64,000 nt of DNA from Zygotorulaspora mrakii (GCF_013402915.1 NC_050722.1:186001-250000); one strand, 5' to 3'. Positions 19,617 to 29,830 are shown, counted from the first letter of the stretch. Made by a program: numbers and translations. Notes: generated by a model not told the origin, from the letters alone.

Positions 19617-21446
19617 ATGAATTATACTCAATCGAATGGGCTTCCTGAGTATATAACACTTTCCGAATATCTTTTCCACAGACTAAAACAATTAAATATA
19701 GAAACGATTTTTGGTCTGCCAGGAGCTTTCAACACAGCATTGATAGATAAATTGTATACTGTATTAAATTTACGTTGGGCAGGTAATACTAATGAATTAA
19801 ATGCTGCCTATGCGACAGATGGTTATTCAAGATTAAAAGGTCTAGGCTGTCTGGTAACAACTTTTGGAGTTGGTGAACTGAGCGCAGTTAATGGCATAGC
19901 TGGTTCATATGCGGAGCATGTTGGTATATTACATGTCGTAGGTATGCCACCAACGAGTGCACAAACTAAACAACTATTGCTACATCATACTTTGGGCAAT
20001 GGCGATTATAACGTTTACAGTAGAATGGCAAGCGAAATCACAGCTAACACAAGATTGATCAGTGACACAGAATTGTGCGCAGAACATGTTGATCAATCCA
20101 TTTGCACGGCCTGGATACAACAGAAACCTGTTTATCTCGGTATACCGATAAATCTCAATGACACCCCAGTTGAATCTAAAAAATTAAACTATGCATTAAA
20201 CATTCAGGCACCTACTAACAATCCGGTAGTTGAGAACGAGGTTATCGAACAAATTTTGAACAAAATCTACAAGGCAAAGAATCCAGTGATTATATCTGAT
20301 GCTTGTGTTACGAGGCATCGCTTAATCAAACAGACTCAAGAGTTTTGCGAAAGGACAAAATTCCCAGTGTTTGCTACACCGATGAGTAAAGGTTCAATTG
20401 ACGAAAGCCTAATGAGCTTTGGTGGGGTTTTCATGGGCTCTATCTCTTCACCAGACGTTAGAGAGGTTGTTGACTTTGCAGATGTCTTGATCGTCATTGG
20501 TTGTCTCTTATCGGATTTTAATACTAGCTCATTCCATTTTGCATATAAGACAAAGGATAATGTCCTTATTTATCCAACTTGTGTTAAATTAAAAAACTCA
20601 ACCTATCCAGATCTCTACATTGAGTCGTTGATGAAGGCACTCCTGTTTGCCTTAGACGAGTCACGAATAACTTATACAGCTACTCATCCACAAAGAATGA
20701 TAGTACCTAGATCGGAACTACCAAATAGACATTCACTTAGACAGGAATGGATTTGGAATCAGATCTCACATTGGTTCAGAGAAGGTGATATTATAATAAC
20801 AGAAACAGGTACCTCTTCATTCGGTATTAATCAAACCAAATTTCCACATGGATCTTCCGGTATATCTCAACCACTTTGGGGGTCAGTCGGGTATTCTCTT
20901 GGTGCCTGTCTCGGTGCTTCCTTCGCTTTGCAAGAATTAAAGCTGAATCAGTTGAACCCTTTTCCTAGCAGAGTCATTTTATTCGTAGGTGACGGTGCTT
21001 TCCAATTAACAGTGCAGGAGCTTTCGACGATTATAAGATGGGGATTGACTCCATACATTTTCATACTGAACAATCAAGGTTACTCCGTTGATAGGTTCTT
21101 ACACCATCGATCGAATGCAAGTTACTATGATATTCAATCTTGGGACTATCTGCGATTATTACCGACTTTCGGTGCAACATCATACGAAACCAAAAAAGTT
21201 GTCACCGTTGGTGATTTCTTGCAGATGATTCATGATCCCGGATTTTCTAAGGACGACAAGATAAGATTGCTAGAGATTATGCTACCACCAATGGATGTGC
21301 CTCAAGCTTTGATGGATAAGTGGCTAACAGAGCAAGAAACGAAGAAAAGAACGGGAAGCGAATCTGACATAAGTACACCAAGCTCCCAAATTAGCATAAA
21401 AAGAATCAAACCAGAAAATTTGATGCTCGCCGATAATGATATATGA
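19617..21446 (+). CDS. THI3: THI3, pyruvate-decarboxylase-like thiamine regulator
   Basis: Predicted 609 aa from the ATG at 19617, the same length as S. cerevisiae Thi3. It has the three domains of the pyruvate decarboxylase family. Kept features are the cofactor-activating Glu in GNTNELNAAY, the His-His pair in LLLHHTLGNGD, and the thiamine diphosphate motif GDGAFQLTVQE ... NNQGYS. Two catalytic residues are changed: the Asp of the decarboxylase motif LPGDFN is Ala here (LPGAFN, residue 37), and the Glu following the NN motif is Asp (GYSVDRF). This fits a protein that binds thiamine diphosphate but senses it, acting with Thi2 and Pdc2 on THI and PDC genes. It follows the MRK1-type kinase, as YDL080C does YDL079C. 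The C-terminal 30 residues are Ser/Lys-rich. Confidence 0.9.
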   Translation: MNYTQSNGLPEYITLSEYLFHRLKQLNIETIFGLPGAFNTALIDKLYTVLNLRWAGNTNELNAAYATDGYSRLKGLGCLVTTFGVGELSAVNGIAGSYAEHVGILHVVGMPPTSAQTKQLLLHHTLGNGDYNVYSRMASEITANTRLISDTELCAEHVDQSICTAWIQQKPVYLGIPINLNDTPVESKKLNYALNIQAPTNNPVVENEVIEQILNKIYKAKNPVIISDACVTRHRLIKQTQEFCERTKFPVFATPMSKGSIDESLMSFGGVFMGSISSPDVREVVDFADVLIVIGCLLSDFNTSSFHFAYKTKDNVLIYPTCVKLKNSTYPDLYIESLMKALLFALDESRITYTATHPQRMIVPRSELPNRHSLRQEWIWNQISHWFREGDIIITETGTSSFGINQTKFPHGSSGISQPLWGSVGYSLGACLGASFALQELKLNQLNPFPSRVILFVGDGAFQLTVQELSTIIRWGLTPYIFILNNQGYSVDRFLHHRSNASYYDIQSWDYLRLLPTFGATSYETKKVVTVGDFLQMIHDPGFSKDDKIRLLEIMLPPMDVPQALMDKWLTEQETKKRTGSESDISTPSSQISIKRIKPENLMLADNDI

Positions 21447-22049
21447 TAAACGATCATTAGATTAGATCTTATTTGTAATTTTGTAATATATCTCTATTTC
21501 GTATTAGAGAAATGGGTCCCGCCATCGTATATTGCATCCACACTTGATGGTCATTAGGATCTAAGTGATATGGTAGTCAGCATATGATGAAAAGAGGTAA
21601 CTCTAGACGCTGCTTTTCATACTCCGGTTACAGATTAGCTGTATATGCTTGGTTTTTCCGCCTGTCGCGTTTAGGAAATTCTAAGCGCTACACTAAAAAA
21701 CAGCAAACAGTCTTTAGAAAAGGCAAATCTATGCGGTTTCCCCTAAGATGGTTTATCAATCATGGATGGAGTTTCCAATTACTCCAGCTAGTGACTAATC
21801 ACAACCAACATGTCGTTTATGATTCAATCGTTTGGTGGTGTGCTATATCATTGTAACAAGATAACTAATGCCTGTGACTTAACTCATCAGAAGCGTTGCT
21901 TGAAATGCAATGTAGCGATATTTGAAGTCTATATAAGCGTCGAATGAAACCATTCAATCGAAGTAATTTTGGTTTTTCAATTCCCCCGTTCGAATTAAGA
22001 AGATATTGTTAATCATACAAACATACACCATAGTGTCCCGTAAGAAGAA
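21447..22049. other. Spacer THI3 to aminotransferase 1
   Basis: Promoter region of the first aminotransferase gene. A weak TATA-like TATATAAG lies near 21931. A 90-codon frame at 21584-21856 has no recognisable features. AGATAAC near 21859 could be a weak GATA site. Confidence 0.45.
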
Positions 22050-23468
22050 ATGACAGTCGAAACTGCTCAACTTGAATCCAACCTTTTCCATAGTCTCATC
22101 GCTGAAAAAAAGATCTATGCCAGCAATGGTAAGGGAGTTTATATGACAATTGAAAAGAATGGAAAGGTTTACGACGGCGTTGTCGATGCTGTTACAGGTG
22201 CTGCTGTTGGTGCCCTTGGATGGGCCGATCCTGACGTTCCCGGAATTGTCAACGAAGCATTAAAGAAACATACTTATAGTTTTCCTGGCTTTATTTGCAA
22301 TCAACAAGCCGAAAAATTAGCTCAATTCTACATTAAGAATTGTCCGGAAGGCGTTTTTGCATCAGCCTTGTGGACGTGCTCTGGTTCTGAATCTAATGAA
22401 AATGCCTTGAAGATCATTAGACAATACCAAAAGGAACGTGGTAGACCACAAAAAATCAAGGTAATTTCAAGAGAAAACTCATACCACGGATTCACATTAG
22501 GTGCTTCTTCAATATCTGACAACGCAATTAGCGAGGGTTTCAAGGACATCATGATTGATCAAAAAGAACTATGCTTGAAAATGCCTCGTTGTTTCCCATA
22601 CAGAGATATGAGGGCTGGTGAGACAGAAGAGCAATACACCCAAAGATTGCTGGAAGTTTTGGAACAGATGATTATTGACAACGATCCGGAAACAGTCTCT
22701 GCTGTCATTGTGGAGACCCTGCCTGGTAGTTCAATAGGTACTGCTGTCCCACCAAAGGGTTATTTGAAGGGTCTTCGTGACATTTGTAACAAATACGATG
22801 TCCTTTTCATGTTGGACGAAGTGATGTGCGGCACTGGTAGATGTAATCCAAACGGTAAGTTGAACTGTTGGGAGAATTTCCTCGCACCGGAAGACGCACC
22901 AGATATCCAAACCGTTGGTAAGACTCTAGGTTCCGGTTATGTTACGATAGCTGGTGTACTTGTCGGACCAAAAATTGTCAATGCTTATATTGGCGGTTCT
23001 GGCCTGGTTATCGGTGCCCAGACATACCATTCCCATGCCTTAAACTGTGCTGTGTCCCTGGGCATTCAGGAGAAAATCATACGTGAAGGCCTGACTGCAA
23101 ACATTTTCAAGAACGGAAATTTGATGGGCCAAAAACTGAAGGATGCCCTATTGAATGATTCAAACTCCATCGTCGGGGACGTAAGAGGTTTGGGTGGGTT
23201 CTGGACGGTGCAACTCGTAAAGAACAAAGAGACCAAAGAATCATTTCCATACGACTTGCAGGTGGCCTCTCTCTTCAACGACATCGCGTTGCAAAATGGC
23301 TTGAACATTATGGGGTTGACAAACACAGATCTCGCAGGCTCGTGGGACATCGCATTGTATGCCCCATCCTTCATTATCACCGAAGATGATGTGGACACTA
23401 TTGTCGACAGAACTGTCAAGAGTGTTGCCCAGTTGCAGAGCGACTTGAAAAAAGCTGGCTCCCTCTAA
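22050..23468 (+). CDS. Class III (omega-type) aminotransferase, copy 1
   Basis: Predicted 472 aa, full length for the fold-type I class III family. Cofactor motifs are visible: WTCSGSESNENALK (phosphate-binding turn), SYHGFTLG, FMLDEVMCGTGR (Asp that binds the pyridine nitrogen) and the Schiff-base Lys291 in VGKTLGSGY. The closest group I can suggest is the fungal class III aminotransferases without assigned substrate (such as S. pombe C1773.03c), rather than Uga1 or Bio3. It should move an amino group from an omega-amino acid or amine to pyruvate or 2-oxoglutarate in the cytosol; no targeting signal is seen. It is followed 0.8 kb later by a paralogue, with a shared identical tract. There is no syntenic S. 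cerevisiae gene. Confidence 0.85.
   Translation: MTVETAQLESNLFHSLIAEKKIYASNGKGVYMTIEKNGKVYDGVVDAVTGAAVGALGWADPDVPGIVNEALKKHTYSFPGFICNQQAEKLAQFYIKNCPEGVFASALWTCSGSESNENALKIIRQYQKERGRPQKIKVISRENSYHGFTLGASSISDNAISEGFKDIMIDQKELCLKMPRCFPYRDMRAGETEEQYTQRLLEVLEQMIIDNDPETVSAVIVETLPGSSIGTAVPPKGYLKGLRDICNKYDVLFMLDEVMCGTGRCNPNGKLNCWENFLAPEDAPDIQTVGKTLGSGYVTIAGVLVGPKIVNAYIGGSGLVIGAQTYHSHALNCAVSLGIQEKIIREGLTANIFKNGNLMGQKLKDALLNDSNSIVGDVRGLGGFWTVQLVKNKETKESFPYDLQVASLFNDIALQNGLNIMGLTNTDLAGSWDIALYAPSFIITEDDVDTIVDRTVKSVAQLQSDLKKAGSL
22749..22945 (+). repeat. 197-bp tract identical to 24967-25163
   Basis: These bases of aminotransferase 1 match aminotransferase 2 without a mismatch, at an offset of 2218. On both sides synonymous and replacement differences are frequent. 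The tract covers the Asp of the cofactor site and the catalytic Lys. Confidence 0.93.
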
Positions 23469-23681
23469 TCTGTCTGCTTCCACCACTTTTTTGTAGAAAT
23501 TTTAAATAAGGACTTTTACATGATGATTTTGTTACCTGATCTTCTTTTGTTGCATATCTTGTTGTAACTGGCTTGCCGTTGTAGCTTCAATTGCCGTAGT
23601 TATCCTCGCGGAAATGCATCGCACCTTGGGCTATATACCTTAATTAAACAAACTAAGTAATTAAACACTTTCAACCTTTTT

Positions 23682-23742
23682 AGATCACAATCCAGATCAC
23701 AATCCAGACCACTATCCAGACCACCATCTGAGATCACAATTT
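23682..23742 (+). repeat. 12-bp tandem repeat, about five units
   Basis: Two exact units AGATCACAATCC (23682-23705) are followed by diverged units AGACCACTATCC and AGACCACCATCT, then a partial AGATCACAATT. It lies in the 5' flank of aminotransferase 2. Confidence 0.85.
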
Positions 23743-24110
23743 CTGCAAATGGAAATGTAAATAGTATGTGTAAATAGTATGTTTACCGCTGTTGCAGGCA
23801 GGACTGTCACTTTGTCCTTTCACTTTAATAAATTATACCGAGAGATAACAACCCGCGGTATCCGGACGCCGAACTGCTTAGAGAAAAAGTTGCCGCCATT
23901 ACCTTCCATATGTTCATACACAGATAGCGCTAAATGACTATGCAATACTATCAGACCAAGGCGCGCGTATTCCGACATAGTTAGAGGCTGCCAATTAGTA
24001 TGGAATTTGGTCGCAGAGCCTGTAGCGGTTTCCATGGACATTGCGTCCAGTTAGTATGATGTTCGAGAGCGCCGTGATGGTAGGCAGGATTAAAGGGAAA
24101 AGAACGGGGA

Positions 24111-24120
24111 GATAAGATAA
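24111..24120 (+). promoter_or_regulatory. Double GATA site GATAAGATAA
   Basis: Two overlapping GATAA cores lie about 145 bp upstream of aminotransferase 2. Gln3/Gat1-type factors bind clustered GATAAG in nitrogen-regulated yeast promoters. Nitrogen control of this gene is an inference. Confidence 0.4.
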
Positions 24121-24264
24121 ATGGCAGATTGGAGAAACACAAAATTAATATAAATAGTTGACGAGAAAACGATGGCAGACTTTTCTCTCCCCGCTGCTGC
24201 ATTGCTTGTGGTTAGAGTTTGATTGCAAAATCGAATCTATTAAGAACACCAACAATTAACAAAC

Positions 24265-25689
24265 ATGACTACCAGTACAGTTAAAGAATACAAATCTGCG
24301 GTTTTCCAAGGCCAAGTCGGAAAAGAGAAAGCCTTTGCCAAGAATGGTAAGGGTGTCTATATGACCGTTGAAAAGAACGGTAAAGAATACAGCGGCATTA
24401 TTGACGCGATTAGTGGTGCCGCTGTTGCTTCTCTAGGATGGGGGGATGAAGACGTTTACGATATTATACAAGATGCCGCCAGGAAGCATACGTACAGTTA
24501 TCCTGCATATGTCACCAATCAGGAGGCTGAGAAACTGGCTAAGTTTTATATTGAAAATTCAGCGCCAGGTGCCTTTGCTTCTTGTTTGTGGACATGTTCC
24601 GGCTCTGAATCCACAGAAAATGCTTTGAAGATCATGAGACAGTATCAGTTGGAGCGCAACATGCCTAAAAAGGTCAAAATGATCTCTAGAGAATGTTCCT
24701 ATCACGGTTTTACTATGGGTGCCATGTCTGTAGGCAATACACCAAGAGGAGCACCCTTCAAGGATTTGATGATCGATCAAGAAAACGTGTGTATAAAGAT
24801 GCCACGTTGCTATCCCTACAGGGACATGAAGGAGGGAGAAACGGAGGAAGAATATGGAAAGAGATTGGTCGACACTCTGGAGAAAATTATCTTAGATAAT
24901 GATCCAGACACGATCTGTTCGGTTATCGTGGAAACTGTTTCAGGTAGTTCTGTTGGTACCCCAGTGCCACCAAAGGGTTATTTGAAGGGTCTTCGTGACA
25001 TTTGTAACAAATACGATGTCCTTTTCATGTTGGACGAAGTGATGTGCGGCACTGGTAGATGTAATCCAAACGGTAAGTTGAACTGTTGGGAGAATTTCCT
25101 CGCACCGGAAGACGCACCAGATATCCAAACCGTTGGTAAGACTCTAGGTTCCGGTTATGTTACCATTGCAGGTGTTTTGGTAAGTCCAAAAGTCTTGGAC
25201 GTTTTCATCAGTGGCTCAGGCACCATTTTAGGCGCTCAGACTTACCACTCCCACGCTTTAAACTGTGCAACAGCTTTGGGTATTCAAGAAAAGATCAAGC
25301 GTGAAGGCTTGACCGCAAATGTCTTCAAAAATGGTAACTTAATGGGTAAAATGTTAAAAGAAGCGCTGCTATCTGACGAAACAAATATCGTTGGTGATGT
25401 GAGAGGCATTGGCGGATTCTGGACCATCGAACTTGTCAAGAACAAGCAGACAAAGGAACCATTTGCGCCTTCACTCAAAATTGCCTCAAGATTTAGCGAT
25501 ATTGCATTGGAGTGCGGCGCAAACGTGATGGGTATTGCAGGTGCTGATAACTACGGTGGCACTTGGGATATTATCTGTTTAGGACCTGCTTTCATCATCA
25601 CCGAAGAGGAAGTCAAGCTGCTAGTTGAAAGGCTTCTCAAAGCAGTGAAAACTCTAAGCAAACAATTGAAGCAGGAAGGTGCTTATTAA
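24265..25689 (+). CDS. Class III (omega-type) aminotransferase, copy 2
   Basis: Predicted 474 aa, a tandem paralogue of copy 1 with the same architecture. The cofactor turn (WTCSGSESTENALK), SYHGFTMG, FMLDEVMCGTGR and Schiff-base Lys292 (VGKTLGSGY) are intact, so both copies look active. Differences concentrate in the N-terminal third, around residues 160-230, and in the C-terminal domain (for example GIAGADNYGGTWDI against GLTNTDLAGSWDI in copy 1), which may alter substrate preference. The central 197 bp are identical to copy 1, pointing to recent gene conversion. The promoter carries a double GATA site. Confidence 0.85.
   Translation: MTTSTVKEYKSAVFQGQVGKEKAFAKNGKGVYMTVEKNGKEYSGIIDAISGAAVASLGWGDEDVYDIIQDAARKHTYSYPAYVTNQEAEKLAKFYIENSAPGAFASCLWTCSGSESTENALKIMRQYQLERNMPKKVKMISRECSYHGFTMGAMSVGNTPRGAPFKDLMIDQENVCIKMPRCYPYRDMKEGETEEEYGKRLVDTLEKIILDNDPDTICSVIVETVSGSSVGTPVPPKGYLKGLRDICNKYDVLFMLDEVMCGTGRCNPNGKLNCWENFLAPEDAPDIQTVGKTLGSGYVTIAGVLVSPKVLDVFISGSGTILGAQTYHSHALNCATALGIQEKIKREGLTANVFKNGNLMGKMLKEALLSDETNIVGDVRGIGGFWTIELVKNKQTKEPFAPSLKIASRFSDIALECGANVMGIAGADNYGGTWDIICLGPAFIITEEEVKLLVERLLKAVKTLSKQLKQEGAY
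24967..25163 (+). repeat. 197-bp tract identical to 22749-22945
   Basis: This is the partner of the tract in aminotransferase 1. Identity stops abruptly at both ends. Confidence 0.93.
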
Positions 25690-26199
25690 AACCAGGCTTT
25701 ATGGGTAGATCAGTTTAATATGGCTCAGGAGAAGCCGTATTTCGCAAAATATAACTACTTAGCTATGTATCATATTCATTACTAGACAAAGTAAAATATA
25801 TTATCGAAAATAGAATCATATTTTCTGTCAACAGAATTGAAACGTGGCTTAGATACGAGGTACATATGTCTCAATTACTCCTGGTGTTAAAACGAGTTCT
25901 CTTTTCTATTCAATATCTTAATAGCCGGGGAAACCTGGCACTGCCACTCTTGCGCGGTCACGATAGCGGCTTGACGAAAAGGGGCAACTTATAAGAGACA
26001 GCGACATAATATAATTACGAGATAGAAAACTGCACCTCAAAAGGACTTTGAACAATATTAAAGCAATAGTTCCTAAACTCAGTTGTTGCTTGGCAGTCAG
26101 AGATTTAATCAAGCGAGTGCGCCTGTGTTGTAGTGTGGCATATTGGCAAAGCGTAGCTAGAGTGAGACACAAAAAATCAGAAAGTGTGATAGTGAAGCA
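25690..26199. other. Spacer aminotransferase 2 to SIP5
   Basis: No gene is supported in these 510 bp. It should contain the 3' end of the aminotransferase transcript and the SIP5 promoter. Frames at 25918-26172 and 26048-26290 look like chance. Confidence 0.45.
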
Positions 26200-27789
26200 A
26201 TGGGGAATGTTCCTGCGAAACTGGACGAACAGAGCAGCTATAGTCAGTATGATAGTGGAAGTTTCAAGTCGGGAAGCGGCAGATCGATGAGCGCTAGTGC
26301 CTCCTCAGGTAATAGAAATATGTCAGAAAATGCAGAAAATACCGTTGTGAGAAGTCGTCGTGGTACATCCTTGGTGGGGAATATATTAAGCGCTAGCGGT
26401 CGAGCTAGAGCAGATTCTGCGGGCGGAGGTAGTAGTGTGCCCTATAAGAAGAAGAGCACTAAAGAAAGGGAGCAAATGAAAGAGAATCATGCGAAGGAGT
26501 TAATAGCAAGATACGACGAATGCGTAGATGGCGGTTTCTTAGCTCCTTATGGTTGCTATGGACCAGACAAGTTAGATTTCAACGCAGAAATTGTTAAGCA
26601 GTTGATAATTGGTAGAAAATTAGCTCCATTTTATATACCGCTACAAGATTTTGATGAATCTTGGACCAAAGAAGAACTGATAAAAATTGTAGATGGGTTA
26701 CCACTACATGAACCATTTATAGAAAATCCTGAAGAGTTTGAAGATGTACCGGTTGGCAATATAAGAAAACAAAATTTTGAAGATTTGATAGATAAATCAT
26801 TATCAAAGAGGGAACAACGTCGTTTACGTTCGAAAATTTTCAAAGCAAGGCTCCATAGAAAGAGAATAATATGGCAAGAAATGGAAAATGAAGTCTACCT
26901 AGAACAAAAGTTAGAATCCAAACAAAAGGGCCCTGCCCCTAAAAACAATCAATGGCTGATGAGCGATGATTTGAAATATTCGCTGTATAAGAATGGAATG
27001 GAATGTCCGATTTGTTTCCTTTACTTCCCGAAGCCGCTGAATTACTCAAGGTGCTGTTTGCAGCCTATCTGTACGGAGTGTTTTGTCCAGATCAAGAGGG
27101 CTGATCCCCATTTTCCTCACGATGAGGTTGATCCAACCAAACCTGTAACCGATGATGACGACAAGGATCCGAACTTGTTAACTTCTGAGCCTGCGAATTG
27201 TGTTTATTGTGCAACTTCAAATTTCGGAGTTACCTATGAGCCGCCTACCGATAGAAGAGTAGGCATCGGTGGCATACCACCAGCCACATTTAAGAAAAAA
27301 AGCGATGAGAGAAATGATAAGAAAAATGACGATGAAGATGATAGAAGTGACGAGGAAAGTAATCAAGATAGCAATGACAGAAAGGTAAATTCGGATACCG
27401 CTGAAACACCAAGGAGAAGAGGATCAAGATCACATGACGATCCGCTTGTAGTCTCCTCGGATACGATACGCCCGGACTGGAGCACCAAATTAAATAAGGA
27501 GCGTATGAGATTGGCCAAGAGATCAGCCACTGCTACGGCAATACATGTCAGCAACCAATTGGTAGATCCGCAGCATCCTTCAAGAAGGGGCTCCGGTACA
27601 GATCTTGAATCCGGCTCGTACGGATACTCAAATTCAAGTTGGAGCCAAAGCTCGCGTCCAAGAGCAAGCAGCATGCTAGACCCTGGGATTCGGGAGGCAG
27701 AAAATGAAATGATTCAGCAAGCTATACGTTTGAGTTTGGCCGATGAGAAGCAAAGAAAGAAGAATAAGGCGAATGCTAAATCTCATTGA
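26200..27789 (+). CDS. SIP5: SIP5, Snf1/Reg1-interacting protein
   Basis: Predicted 529 aa (S. cerevisiae about 489). It begins MGNVPAKLD, with Gly2 suitable for myristoylation. The conserved core (about residues 95-265) includes [18 protein letters not shown] and [25 protein letters not shown]-like Cys cluster follows (about 268-345): [19 protein letters not shown] and CVYCA. The C-terminal region is Ser/Arg/Asp-rich and ends with a short ubiquitin-interacting-motif-like helix ([14 protein letters not shown]). Sip5 binds Snf1 kinase and the Reg1/Glc7 phosphatase and modulates glucose signalling; the RING-like domain suggests a ubiquitin link. The position agrees with YMR140W. Confidence 0.92.
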   Translation: MGNVPAKLDEQSSYSQYDSGSFKSGSGRSMSASASSGNRNMSENAENTVVRSRRGTSLVGNILSASGRARADSAGGGSSVPYKKKSTKEREQMKENHAKELIARYDECVDGGFLAPYGCYGPDKLDFNAEIVKQLIIGRKLAPFYIPLQDFDESWTKEELIKIVDGLPLHEPFIENPEEFEDVPVGNIRKQNFEDLIDKSLSKREQRRLRSKIFKARLHRKRIIWQEMENEVYLEQKLESKQKGPAPKNNQWLMSDDLKYSLYKNGMECPICFLYFPKPLNYSRCCLQPICTECFVQIKRADPHFPHDEVDPTKPVTDDDDKDPNLLTSEPANCVYCATSNFGVTYEPPTDRRVGIGGIPPATFKKKSDERNDKKNDDEDDRSDEESNQDSNDRKVNSDTAETPRRRGSRSHDDPLVVSSDTIRPDWSTKLNKERMRLAKRSATATAIHVSNQLVDPQHPSRRGSGTDLESGSYGYSNSSWSQSSRPRASSMLDPGIREAENEMIQQAIRLSLADEKQRKKNKANAKSH

Positions 27790-28186
27790 TGAATGACGCA
27801 GTGTCGATAATGTAGGAATCTACTCTTTTACATAACAAATATACACGATGCATGTATATCTTTAACGCTTAGTTACGATACAAATTCAGTCTCCATACTA
27901 CTATGACAATGAGATAGCGCCAATGTGGGACGTAACCTATGATATAGGATAAGAACGTATTAAATTACCCACGCATTTTGGAAATTTGAAAAATTTTTTT
28001 ATGGCCCGAAATGTAATGGAACTTTTCGTAATTTTCAAGTTTAATCAACGGTTAAGTAAGGTTTACATTATTACAGAATAATTTGTTAATTTCTGCTCAT
28101 TAATAGATCGTAAAGGAATAGTCTGCTTATTGTATTGTCAAGTAAGCTTAAACTGATTATCTTTATTGAAAATTGATTAATAAACA
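27790..28186. other. Spacer SIP5 to RPP1A
   Basis: Promoter region of RPP1A. It contains a possible Rap1 site near 27967 and a poly(T) tract near 27994. No gene is seen. Confidence 0.5.
27967..27976 (+). promoter_or_regulatory. Possible Rap1 site ACCCACGCAT
   Basis: It differs from the Rap1 core CCCRYACAT at one base and lies about 210 bp upstream of a ribosomal protein gene, where Rap1 is expected. The match is imperfect. Confidence 0.35.
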
Positions 28187-28510
28187 ATGTCTACTGAATC
28201 CGCTTTATCTTACGCTGCCTTGATCTTGGCCGATGCTGATGTCCAAATCTCTGCTGACAAGTTGTTGACCTTAACTGGTGCTGCTAACGTTCAAGTTGAA
28301 GGTATCTGGGCTGACATTTTCGCCAAGGCTTTGGAAGGTCAGAACTTGAAAGACTTATTAGTCAGCTTCAGTGCTGGCTCCGGTGCTGTCGCTGCTACTG
28401 GCGCTGCAGGTGCTGCTTCTGGTGAAGCTGGTGCCGAAGCTGAGGAAGAGAAAGAAGAAGAAGAAAAGGAAGAATCCGATGATGACATGGGTTTCGGTCT
28501 ATTCGATTAA
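28187..28510 (+). CDS. RPP1A: RPP1A, ribosomal stalk protein P1
   Basis: Predicted 107 aa. The N-terminal dimerisation helices ([19 protein letters not shown]) are followed by the Ala/Gly hinge, a Glu/Lys-rich run and the invariant stalk tail [13 protein letters not shown], which recruits elongation factors to the 60S subunit. P1 pairs with P2 on uL10. Of the two S. cerevisiae P1 proteins it matches P1-alpha best, and it is adjacent to RPL13 as YDL081C is to YDL082W. Codon use is strongly biased, as expected for a ribosomal protein. No intron is present. Confidence 0.96.
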   Translation: MSTESALSYAALILADADVQISADKLLTLTGAANVQVEGIWADIFAKALEGQNLKDLLVSFSAGSGAVAATGAAGAASGEAGAEAEEEKEEEEKEESDDDMGFGLFD

Positions 28511-28915
28511 AGAATTTCTTTAAAGTAATAAGAGTGATAATAGGGAAACTAATTAATTTTTTTTACTTTCGTTGTGTAGATACTTTTAATTTAATCAACT
28601 AGAGCAATAAGTTCCTCAAAAAATATCGATTCAAGATGTTCGTGTATATTCAGACCCATATTGTGTGAAGACAGTAGTTCAATCCACCTTGTCACAACGG
28701 TGGACGTCGGGATTGAGTCCGAGCAGTTTAAAAGGAAAGAGATGGACCCCCCAATTCCCTCGAACCAGATTAAAGGATGACAGAAAAGTATGAAAAAAAT
28801 GGTCGATAACGATTTTAAAAGATGTTATATTAAGTGATGGCTTCCCATTATACAATGTACATAAAACATACCAGGAAAAGAAATAGAATCGAAGTTCTAA
28901 AAATGCTCAATCGGC
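28511..28915. other. Convergent 3' flanks of RPP1A and RPL13
   Basis: AT-rich DNA between convergent genes. No RNA gene is recognised, and nothing else stands out. Confidence 0.5.
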
Positions 28916-29830
28916 TTATTTCTTCTTTTCAGCTTCAGCTTCAGCCTTTTCTCTAGCTCTCTTTTCTCTGATACCCTTGTATTTCTTGTCATTTGCAGCA
29001 CTTCTCAAAGTCTTGAAAGCGGAACCATTGTCTTCAACGGCTCTGGTCTCAACATCAACAGCTGGTTGAACAATTGGGAAAGCGGCAGCAGCAGAAGCAA
29101 CTTGTTCAGCCTCGATCTTACCCTTTCTTGGGAAAACAATGATCTTGGATTGGTATTCCTTCAATCTTTGGACGTTAGCATCGAAAATGGCTTGGTTTCT
29201 GTTTTGACGTCTGTGATCAACAGCGATACCAATGGTTCTAGCGTAAGCAGGAGTCAAACCAGCGGCTTTGACTTCACCGAAAGTGAAACCTCTACCAGCT
29301 CTAACTTTTCTGTTGTATTTGACAGTTGGAGCTCTGACAACAGGTCTCAATAGATCTAGAGGCTTTGGAGCAACCTTGGCAGCCTTGACAGCTCTGGCAG
29401 TACGTCTGGAACTCTTCTTACCAGCTTGGTCGAAGTGAACCTTGACACGTTCTTGCCAGTTCTTTCTGAAGTGGTTCTTCAAAATTGGTAAGTTCTTGTG
29501 GATAGCTGTTAGAGAAAATCTTAGTTAGTAAAATTGCATTCCACAAAATATCTCGACGATAGTCACGATAGCGACAAAGACCAGTGTTCACTCCATCCCA
29601 TACCACAAACACATTATTCGATCACCACATATAGCCTGTCAACAATCCGGTTTCCCCTGATGCTTAACTGCCCATTTCCTCGTGATATCGCAACAAAGAT
29701 ATAAACATTGTGATCTCAAGACTCCTTCTGTTCATCCAAAAGAATTAGTCTCATGCAATGGATGCTGGCTGGTTCTCTAATCGTCGTCGAACGTTTGACT
29801 TTCTATTCCTGTTTTATCACACATACCCAT
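28916..29830 (-). CDS. RPL13A: RPL13, 60S protein eL13 (two exons: 29830..29827, 29505..28916)
   Basis: The spliced product is 197 aa (S. cerevisiae 199). Exon 1 is only ATGG (29830-29827), followed directly by GTATGT. The branch site TACTAAC is at 29530-29524 and the acceptor CAG ends at 29506. The product starts [14 protein letters not shown]. Family motifs are [36 protein letters not shown] and a Glu/Lys/Ala-rich C-terminus ending AEAEKKK. The four-nucleotide first exon matches my memory of the S. cerevisiae RPL13 genes. It shares a 1-kb divergent promoter with RPS16, as in YDL082W/YDL083C and YMR142C/YMR143W. Confidence 0.95.
29506..29826 (-). other. RPL13 intron, 321 nt
   Basis: Read on the minus strand, GTATGT begins at 29826, TACTAAC lies at 29530-29524 and CAG ends at 29506. 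No snoRNA boxes were recognised inside it. Confidence 0.92.

Larger units (their letters stand above)
23469..24264. other. Spacer between the two aminotransferase genes
   Basis: This is about 0.8 kb without a gene. It contains a 12-bp tandem repeat (23682-23742), two copies of GTAAATAGTATGT near 23758-23783, and a double GATA site near 24111. Confidence 0.5.

Noticed and set aside
21584..21856. 90-codon frame
   Set aside because: No motif; it lies in the promoter of aminotransferase 1.
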